NCBI RefSeq assembly: GCF_000698555.1
Contig: NZ_JFHE01000009.1
Span: 62,001-126,000, forward strand
Direction of reading: 5' to 3'
Source of the DNA: Caballeronia grimmiae
GTDB lineage: Bacteria; Pseudomonadota; Gammaproteobacteria; Burkholderiales; Burkholderiaceae
Length of the DNA: 64,000 nucleotides
How positions within the stretch are numbered: position 1 is the first letter of the stretch; every line of letters starts with the position of its first letter. This document shows, piece after piece, positions 57,742 to 64,000 of the stretch. Below the pieces are notes generated by a model. That model saw only the letters and a list, made by a program, of their open reading frames with translations, ran no database searches and was not told the origin of the DNA. A program made the translations under genes and the position numbers.

Positions 57742-58206
57742 ATGTCTGTCGCACAGAAACTGGCCGGCCTCGGCCTCGCTTTGCCGGAACCGCCCCAACC
57801 ACTCGGAAGCTATCGCGCCGTAAGCGAAGCCGGCGACTTGCTTTTCATTTCCGGGCAAGTCCCACTTGCCGACGGCAAGATGGCATACACCGGCCGCGTC
57901 GGCGAGCAGCTCACAGTGGAAGACGGCCGACGCGCCGCCCAACTGACCGCCCTCAACGTCCTTGCACAGATCGAGCGGCATCTTGGCGGCTTCGATCGCT
58001 TGAGTCACATCGTACGCGTCGAAGGTCATGTAAGTTCCGCCGATGGCTTCCACGGTCAGCCCGCGGTGCTGGATGGTGCGTCTGACCTCTTTGCCGCCGT
58101 ACTCGGAGACAAGGCGGGGCACGCCAGGTCTGCCTTTTCGCATTCGCAACTGCCCGCCAACGCTGCAGTCGTGCTCGTGGTGATTGCACAGGTTCTCCCG
58201 GCCTAA
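57742..58206 (+). CDS. RidA family protein
   Basis: 154 residues from the ATG after AAGGAG. Family features: GSYRAVSEAGDLLFISGQVP near the N-terminus, TALNVLAQIERHLGGFDRLS, and the C-terminal ARSAFSHSQLPANAAVVLVV with an Ala/Ser pattern. The conserved Arg that binds imine carboxylates in true RidA is replaced by the variant RSAFSHSQLP, so it belongs to another RidA subgroup. It deaminates reactive enamines or acts as a stress protein. Confidence 0.88.
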   Translation: MSVAQKLAGLGLALPEPPQPLGSYRAVSEAGDLLFISGQVPLADGKMAYTGRVGEQLTVEDGRRAAQLTALNVLAQIERHLGGFDRLSHIVRVEGHVSSADGFHGQPAVLDGASDLFAAVLGDKAGHARSAFSHSQLPANAAVVLVVIAQVLPA

Positions 58207-58361
58207 AGGCGTGGGCCGCATTTGTGACACCGGCGCAAAACTGTTGATATGCGCCGTGCCTTCGAATGCGGCACTGGAACGCCTACATTGATGTCAACCG
58301 GAACGCCGCGCACGTGCGCTTCCGACAGTCAATCAATGAACCACGAACTGGAGCAATCGAA

Positions 58362-59072
58362 ATGAATCAGCAAACGAAGGTTGTTGTCGTCACAGGTGCT
58401 TCGCAAGGCATTGGAGCGGAAATTGTCAAAGCCCTTCGCGCTCGCGACTACCGCGTCGTCGCGACCGCGAGGTCCATCCAACCGTCCGACGATCCCAATG
58501 TTGTCACCGTAGCGGGAGACATCAGCGACGCTGCAACCGCGCAGCGGGTGATCTCGCAGGCGGTCGAGCGCTTCGGTCGCGTCGATACGCTGGTGAACAA
58601 CGCGGGCATTTTCATCGCCAAGCCTTTCACGGCTTATGAAGAAGAGGACTATGCGGCGGTCATAGGCGTGAACGTATCCGGCTTCTTCAACATCACGCAG
58701 CGTGCGGTCGCGCAAATGGAAAAACAGGGCAGCGGGCATGTTGTCAGCATCACGACGAGTCTCGTCGATCATCCAATTAGCGGCGTACCGTCTGTGCTGG
58801 CTTCGCTGAGCAAGGGTGGCATCGCTGCTGCAACGCGGTCGCTGGCGATCGAATATGCGAAACGCGGGATTCGTGCCAACGCGGTATCGCCGGGCATCAT
58901 CAAATCGCCGATGCATCCGGAGGAAACGCATGCGGCGCTCAATGCGCTTCATCCGGTCGGACATATGGGTGAAATGCGCGACGTCGTCGACGCCGTCTTG
59001 TTCCTCGACGATGCGTCATTCGTCACGGGCGAAATCCTGCACGTCGATGGCGGACAAAGCGCGGGCCATTAG
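58362..59072 (+). CDS. short-chain dehydrogenase/reductase lacking the usual catalytic Tyr
   Basis: 236 residues from the ATG after GGAG. The Rossmann motif TGASQGIGAEIV, the NNAG motif (LVNNAGIF) and the C-terminal FVTGEILHVDGGQSAGH are canonical. In place of the YxxxK active site the sequence is SVLASLSKGGIAAATRSLA: the Lys is present but the position four residues earlier is Ala. The enzyme may be inactive, use another proton donor, or belong to a known atypical subgroup. It is 155 bases downstream of the RidA gene. Confidence 0.88.
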   Translation: MNQQTKVVVVTGASQGIGAEIVKALRARDYRVVATARSIQPSDDPNVVTVAGDISDAATAQRVISQAVERFGRVDTLVNNAGIFIAKPFTAYEEEDYAAVIGVNVSGFFNITQRAVAQMEKQGSGHVVSITTSLVDHPISGVPSVLASLSKGGIAAATRSLAIEYAKRGIRANAVSPGIIKSPMHPEETHAALNALHPVGHMGEMRDVVDAVLFLDDASFVTGEILHVDGGQSAGH

Positions 59073-59405
59073 GAGCTAACGAAGCAAGCCGCCCGCGAAC
59101 TGTTGTTGTGGAGCGCGCACCGTCCGGCGAGCAATGGGCGTTCGCACCGAGTTGCGGAAGAATGCCTGCCGTCGGACGGCGATTCTCCAACCATGCCGCC
59201 GTGGCTAGACTGTATTCAATGACGATCCCGAGCCAGCGAGCACCCGCTCAACTGTGACTTCCAAGCCCGCTGCCCCGACCCAACGCCACACGCGTTGCAG
59301 CCGACACCCATCGACTCGCTCGTCATTCCAGCCGGGTTCGACCGCTCCACGGCGCCGGCCTTGGTGAATGGCTAGTCGGAACTCGCATGTGGCGATGGGA
59401 TCGCC
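59073..59405. other. convergent intergenic region
   Basis: Between the short-chain dehydrogenase and the GGDEF-EAL gene, both ending here. No gene or terminator recognised. Confidence 0.35.
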
Positions 59406-62400
59406 TCAAGCCGGCGAAGCATCGAGCGCTTCGTCTTGCCGCGCCCTGTTCCACAGCACGAGTTCTTCGGCTGGGATAGCCGGTGCGAACAGGAAGCCCT
59501 GCAACTCATCGCAGCCGATCTTGCGCAATACCTGCGCTTGATGGCCGGTTTCCACACCTTCGGCCACCACACGCAAACCAAGCTCATGCCCAAGATCGAC
59601 GATCGCCTTGACGATGGCAAGATCAGCGGACGCGTCGAGCATGTCTCGCACAAACGCGCGGTCGATCTTCAGACGGTCGAGCGGAATCCGGTTCAGATAG
59701 CTGAGACTCGAGTAGCCGGTGCCAAAGTCGTCGAGCGAGAGCTTGACGCCTAGCCCGCGAATCGCGTGAATCGCTTGGGCGTAGTGTTCGGCGCCATCCA
59801 TGAGAACCGTCTCGGTGATTTCGAGTTCCAGGCAATGTGGCGGTACGCCATGCGCGAGCAGACTCTTGGCAAGCGCCGCAACGAGCTCCGGCTCGCGTAG
59901 CTGGATCGCCGAAATGTTGACGGACGCGCGTATTTCGAGGCCCGCTTCGTCGCGCCAGGCGGCAAGCTGCCGGCACGCTTCCTCGATCACCCACGCGCCA
60001 ATGGAAACGATGAGGCGCGTGTCCTCCGCCACCGGGATAAACACCGCCGGACCGATTTCACCCAGTACCGCGCTCTTCCAGCGCAGCAGTCCTTCGACGC
60101 TCGCGAGCGCACCGGACCGCGCTTCGAGGCATGGCTGCCACTCGAGCCGCAACTCGCTGAACTCAATAGCCGTCCGCAAACACGTTTCCAGCGTGAGCCG
60201 ATGACGCGCCTGTTCGGCCATGTCGGCCGAGAAAAACTTGACCTGGTTTCGGCCGGCAGACTTGGCCTGATACATCGCGGCGTCGGCGTTCTGCATCAAC
60301 GTATCGATGTCTTCGCCATCATCCGGGTACAGTGCGACGCCGATGCTGCTCGCAACCTGGAGTGTCAACCCGCTCACTTCATGCGCTTCGCGAAGCAGCG
60401 GGAGTAGCCGCTGTTCGATGCTGCGCGCCACTTCGCTCGCGTGACCGACTCCGTTGAGCAGTACCGTGAACTCGTCTCCGCCCAGGCGGCTCACGGTGTC
60501 GTCGGTGCCGACCGCATTGAGCAGGCGTCGCGACACGGATCGCAACAAGCCGTCACCGATGTGATGTCCGAGCGAATCGTTGATGTTCTTGAAACGGTCG
60601 AGATCGATGAACAGCACCGCAACGCGCTGCCGCGTTCGCTGCGCTGCTGCAATGGCGACCCCGAGTTTCGCGGCAAAGAGCGCACGGTTGGGCAATTCGG
60701 TGAGCACGTCGTGCTGCGCGAGAAACTGAATGCGCGCTTCGCTCTTCTTGCGGTCCGTGATGTCGATAAGCGTGCAGATGTAATGCGATACGGTGCCGCG
60801 CTTGTCGTGTACTGCGCTGATCATGAGCCACGCCGGATAGTCACCGCCCTCGCGGCGGCTTATCTGCGCCTCGCCGTGCCACGTGCTGCTGCGCCCGACG
60901 CGTTGCAAGAGGTTACCCAGCGGGCCGTTTTCGTCGTCCTGCGCCTGCGAGTCGATGAAGGCCGGCGGCTTGCCCGCCACGTCGTCGATCCGATAACCAG
61001 TCGCGCGAAAGAATGAAGGATTCGCAGTGAGCAGACGCGCCTCTGCGTTCAGAATGACGATCGCCTCGGACGATGCCTCGAACACCTTGCCCCACAGTTC
61101 CAGCCGCTGCTCCATGAGCTTGATCTGATTGATCGGTGTGAAGGCGGTGAGAATGGCGTCGCGTCCCTGGAAGGCGAGACGGCGCGCCGACAGCATCGCC
61201 CAGCTCGGCTGAGAGGTGGCTTTCCAGTGAACTTCGAATTCGTCGATGGCTTCGCGGTCGGAAAGTTGCTGAAAGAAGCGCGCGCGGGTGGCGGAGTCGA
61301 GGCCCTGGGCCCACGGATCGGTGCTGCTTCCATTGAGCCAGAAGAGTCCCGGAGCATTGGCGTGCAATACCTCGTGGCCGGGAATAGCGGTGACGACCAT
61401 CGGCACGGGCGTGGCTTCGACGAGCGCTGATTGCGCGGCTGACGCACGGGCGGTCGCCGCCAGTTCCTTCTGCACGACGCGTTCGCGGTCCAGCTGCGCA
61501 AGCATTTCGTTGAAGCCGCGCACGAGTTGGCCGATCTCGTCCTGACTGTCCCAGTCGGCGCGCTTCGTGTGGTCGCCGGTACGGCGCACCACATCCATTA
61601 CGCGCGCGAGTTTGCGTAGCGGCGACGAAATCTGCTGCGCGACGCAATAGACCAGTGTCAGGATGGCGCACAGCAGAAAAAGCGCCGTGCCCAAATGCAG
61701 CCACATGCGCGAAAACAGGGCTTGCACGCGCGCATGCAGCAGGCCGTCGAGCTGCTCGCCGGTATCGCGCCAGAGGTCGTCTACGCTTTGAACGAGCGCT
61801 TGCTGCGCGCTGTCGACGGTCATCAGCACCGCTGCATCCGGCGCCACGTTGTCCTCCACCACCACGCGCGCCGCATGCCTGAATGCCTCGACGGCAGTGC
61901 GCATACGATCGAACGACGGGGTGAGCGTGCGCTCGAATTGACGATTGGCCGCGCCGGCCTCGGCGTAGTCCGACCGCAAACCCTGCATGACGCCGTCGAG
62001 CTGCCCTTCCAAGACCAGATAGCGGGAACGCACTTCCTCTCGCGAGCGCACGTGAACGCCGTCGTGCAGATGGCGGCCGATGCCGTTCACCGCAGTCAGC
62101 AGTGCGGGATAGCGCAAGATCGAGAGCGACATCGCGTAGTAGCTGTCGAGATCCGGGTCGAGAATCAGGTTCGACTGATTACCGATGCGCGTTATCAGAT
62201 CACGAGAGGCGGTCAGCGCCCGGTCCGTCGACGCGATCCTGAGTTCGCGTTCGAGCGCCATCGTCTGCAAAGCGGTTCGCAGCGCGTTGCTGGGCTCTGC
62301 GCTTCCCATCTGCGCGCCGTATTGCTGCTCGGCAAGGATGAGCCTGTCGACCTCCGCATCGAGTTGCGCCGGCGTCGGCGGTTTGCCCGCGCCCGCCATT

Positions 62401-62606
62401 GCGATGGACGTGATGCTATGTTCCACCTCGTGAACATACGCGTTGCCAACGATCTCCTTGTTCGAAAAATCAATCGCCAGATACTTTTCGTGAATCAGAA
62501 TCCCGCTGATGTAGATCACCGCGCTGAGATCGAGCAGGTAGATGAGCAACAACTTGTGCCCCACGCGCAAACGCGCGAGCAGCTTGAAGAAAGGATTCCG
62601 TTTCAT
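59406..62606 (-). CDS. membrane-bound GGDEF-EAL protein with PAS domain
   Basis: 1066 residues. Two membrane helices (LLLIYLLDLSAVIYISGILI and WLHLGTALFLLCAILTLVYC) enclose a periplasmic sensor of about 260 residues; a HAMP-like linker (SSPLRKLARVMDVVRRTGDH) and PAS domains follow. The GGDEF motif is intact (RLGGDEFTVLL), and the EAL domain has EGLLRWKS in place of EAL, plus ETVLMDGAEHY, DDFGTGYSSL and AEGVET. It should both make and degrade cyclic di-GMP, with the EAL part probably active. No strong ribosome site; start chosen as the Met before KRNPFFKLL. Confidence 0.9.
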   Translation of the reverse strand: MKRNPFFKLLARLRVGHKLLLIYLLDLSAVIYISGILIHEKYLAIDFSNKEIVGNAYVHEVEHSITSIAMAGAGKPPTPAQLDAEVDRLILAEQQYGAQMGSAEPSNALRTALQTMALERELRIASTDRALTASRDLITRIGNQSNLILDPDLDSYYAMSLSILRYPALLTAVNGIGRHLHDGVHVRSREEVRSRYLVLEGQLDGVMQGLRSDYAEAGAANRQFERTLTPSFDRMRTAVEAFRHAARVVVEDNVAPDAAVLMTVDSAQQALVQSVDDLWRDTGEQLDGLLHARVQALFSRMWLHLGTALFLLCAILTLVYCVAQQISSPLRKLARVMDVVRRTGDHTKRADWDSQDEIGQLVRGFNEMLAQLDRERVVQKELAATARASAAQSALVEATPVPMVVTAIPGHEVLHANAPGLFWLNGSSTDPWAQGLDSATRARFFQQLSDREAIDEFEVHWKATSQPSWAMLSARRLAFQGRDAILTAFTPINQIKLMEQRLELWGKVFEASSEAIVILNAEARLLTANPSFFRATGYRIDDVAGKPPAFIDSQAQDDENGPLGNLLQRVGRSSTWHGEAQISRREGGDYPAWLMISAVHDKRGTVSHYICTLIDITDRKKSEARIQFLAQHDVLTELPNRALFAAKLGVAIAAAQRTRQRVAVLFIDLDRFKNINDSLGHHIGDGLLRSVSRRLLNAVGTDDTVSRLGGDEFTVLLNGVGHASEVARSIEQRLLPLLREAHEVSGLTLQVASSIGVALYPDDGEDIDTLMQNADAAMYQAKSAGRNQVKFFSADMAEQARHRLTLETCLRTAIEFSELRLEWQPCLEARSGALASVEGLLRWKSAVLGEIGPAVFIPVAEDTRLIVSIGAWVIEEACRQLAAWRDEAGLEIRASVNISAIQLREPELVAALAKSLLAHGVPPHCLELEITETVLMDGAEHYAQAIHAIRGLGVKLSLDDFGTGYSSLSYLNRIPLDRLKIDRAFVRDMLDASADLAIVKAIVDLGHELGLRVVAEGVETGHQAQVLRKIGCDELQGFLFAPAIPAEELVLWNRARQDEALDASPA

Positions 62607-62812
62607 GGGCGAGACGTTTGGAGACGTGCGAGAAAAGTCATGCAGGCGGGCGCGTACAGGGCAGCGAATGGCCACCCACGATCATGTTCGCCCACCTATC
62701 TATTACGCCTCTTACGGCTCGCCAAAATTAACCTTTAATTAAAATCTTAGTGCGCCGATTAGCCCCGAAGAAGTGCATGGCCATGCACGCGTTTAGTGCC
62801 ATAAAGTCAGTC

Positions 62813-63835
62813 TCAGCGCACCATCTCGGGATGGCGAGACTCATGAACAGCACTAAGCGACTCTTGCTTGTTCATCGATCTGAACCGGTTGCGATAATCG
62901 ACCGGACTAATCTGCAGACGGCGCAGGAACGTGCGCCGAAATTTGTCGGTGTCCTCGAAGCCGCATCGGTGTGCGATGACTCTTAGCGGCAAGTCCGTGG
63001 CTTCCAGGTAGCGCCGCGCGGCATCGATACGCGCATTGGCGAGATAAGTCATCGGCGTGATGCCGCAATCCTTGGCGAAGATGCGCGAGAGATTGCGCGC
63101 GCTCATATGCACGCGTTCCGCGAGCGACGCTACCGTATGATCCACATGCAGGTTATCCAACATGAATTGCTGGACCTCGATAGTCTGCGAACCAGGCGAA
63201 GCCTGCGTTTCCAGCAGTGGACTGAACTGGGACTGCCCGCCCGAGCGCCGCAGATAGACGATCAAATATTTCGCGACATCGAGCGCCATTTGCCGGCCGA
63301 AATCGTCTTCGATCATCGCGAGCGACAGGTCGATGCCCGCCGTGACACCGGCCGTCGTGTAGATGCTGCCGTCGCGAACGAAGATATGATCCGGCTCGAT
63401 GCGCGCCTTCGGAAAAGTGCTGGCGAGCCGGGGCACATCCATCCAGTGAGTCGTCACGAGTTTGTTGTCGAGCAGCCCCGCCGAGCCGAGGGCGAACAAC
63501 CCGTTGCAGATAGCGGACACGCGGCGGCACTGCCGATGCTGCGCGCGCAGCCAGGTGCTCAGCGCCGGGTCGTCGAAGGCGTCGAAGATGCCGAGCCCGC
63601 CCGGCACGATGATGGTGTCGAACTCCGGGCACGGATCGAAGATGGTACGGTCCGGCACGGTCGTCAGGCCGCTCGACGACTGGACGGTGCCGCGCGTCGT
63701 GCCGACCATCATCATTTCGTACTCGCACTCGCCTGAACTCAGCACCTTGACTTCGGCGAACGCATCCTTCGGCCCGGCGATGTCGAGCAGTTGAAATCCA
63801 GGAAAGACGAGCATTCCGACCTTGATGCGTTTCAT
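62813..63835 (-). CDS. GlxA family AraC-type transcriptional regulator
   Basis: 340 residues. The N-terminal DJ-1/PfpI-like domain (MKRIKVGMLVFPGFQLLDIA; IIVPGGLGIFDAF; VSAICNGLFALGSAGLLDNK) is joined to a C-terminal AraC helix-turn-helix (MSARNLSRIFAKDCGITPMT; HRCGFEDTDKFRRTFLRRLQ). Regulators of this class control amino-acid or quaternary-amine catabolism. Its ATG overlaps the stop of the upstream gene (ATGA). The ribosome site is weak, consistent with translational coupling. Confidence 0.92.
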   Translation of the reverse strand: MKRIKVGMLVFPGFQLLDIAGPKDAFAEVKVLSSGECEYEMMMVGTTRGTVQSSSGLTTVPDRTIFDPCPEFDTIIVPGGLGIFDAFDDPALSTWLRAQHRQCRRVSAICNGLFALGSAGLLDNKLVTTHWMDVPRLASTFPKARIEPDHIFVRDGSIYTTAGVTAGIDLSLAMIEDDFGRQMALDVAKYLIVYLRRSGGQSQFSPLLETQASPGSQTIEVQQFMLDNLHVDHTVASLAERVHMSARNLSRIFAKDCGITPMTYLANARIDAARRYLEATDLPLRVIAHRCGFEDTDKFRRTFLRRLQISPVDYRNRFRSMNKQESLSAVHESRHPEMVR

Positions 63836-64000
63836 CGCGGATATCCGGATCCTCTGAGAACAGGCTTGCTCATGGGCATGCCTCGACGCGCGCGCGCCGC
63901 GCCGGGCAGCGTCATGCGTTCTGCCGCCACACCGAACGCGGCGCCGATGACCGTCCAGATAATCGCCTGCATGCCGATCGACGCCACCCGGAACTGCCAC
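63832..64000 (-). CDS. C-terminal part of a membrane protein, possibly CbtA-like (partial)
   Basis: The minus-strand frame enters from the right edge and reads FRVASIGMQAIIWTVIGAAF then GVAAERMTLPGAARA, ending in a TGA that overlaps the GlxA-type start. One membrane helix is visible. The block AxxGMQAxxWxxIGxxFGxxAER resembles the end of CbtA-type cobalt transporter subunits, but I cannot confirm this. The 5' part lies outside the window. Confidence 0.4.
   Translation of the reverse strand, partial: WQFRVASIGMQAIIWTVIGAAFGVAAERMTLPGAARARRGMPMSKPVLRGSGYPR

Overview
The window is a GC-rich, gene-dense stretch of a Burkholderia-type betaproteobacterium (Burkholderia/Paraburkholderia/Caballeronia group). 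I infer this from the family mix: a DUF3331 protein, a FixJ-type regulator near a very large kinase/ATPase/histidine kinase, many LysR/AraC/LacI/TetR regulators, and one- or two-gene oxidoreductase units typical of an accessory chromosome or megaplasmid. I found no rRNA, tRNA, CRISPR array or replication genes.

Layout: (1) 0-5 kb: an AraC regulator, a small exported Asn/Ala-rich protein, a zinc alcohol dehydrogenase with a partner membrane-anchored protein, and two small hypothetical proteins. (2) 5.7-12.5 kb, minus strand: radical-SAM sulfatase maturase, sulfatase, GH63/MGH1-like glucosidase and outer-membrane barrel. These look like one pathway for a sulfated or glucosylated substrate. (3) 12.9-14.2 kb: two membrane proteins (DUF202; bile-acid/Na+ symporter-like). 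(4) 14.9-23.3 kb, minus strand: LacI regulator, sugar/polyol ABC importer (binding protein, two permeases, small membrane protein, two ATPases) and dihydroxyacetone kinase DhaL-DhaK, in tightly coupled gene order. One permease carries a frameshift close to its 3' end, and the regulator gene and the operon share an upstream motif. (5) 23.3-32.4 kb: a decayed accessory region with IS3 and IS701 remnants, a degenerate copy of a medium-chain dehydrogenase gene whose intact copy lies 3.3 kb away, truncated ArsR and TMEM175-like genes, plus intact ThuA-like, LtrA and DUF1330 genes. (6) 32.4-36.9 kb: three consecutive exported proteins (an NlpC/P60-like lipoprotein, a beta-propeller lipoprotein, and an exported protein of unknown family). 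(7) 37.3-40.1 kb: TetR regulator divergent from an NTF2-like protein and a DHA2-type MFS exporter, with three operator-like repeats, a good sigma70 promoter and a terminator-like hairpin in the leader. (8) 40.3-47.3 kb: an IS3 fragment, then minus-strand detoxification-type enzymes (two alpha/beta hydrolases, ketoglutarate-semialdehyde-like dehydrogenase, isochorismatase-like hydrolase, VOC protein) and small exported proteins. (9) 47.4-56.3 kb: a 1984-residue kinase/ATPase/histidine kinase, an enoyl-CoA hydratase family protein, a DJ-1/PfpI protein and a FixJ-type response regulator. (10) 56.3-64 kb: LysR regulator, RidA protein, a short-chain dehydrogenase lacking the usual catalytic Tyr, a GGDEF-EAL protein, a GlxA-type AraC regulator, and the C-terminus of a membrane protein running off the window.

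The clearest multi-gene stories are the sulfatase/GH63 operon, the polyol ABC-DhaKL operon with its putative LacI operators, the TetR-controlled efflux operon, and the exported trio at 32-37 kb. The last is the least explained. All functional calls come from reading motifs by eye. No database search was run.
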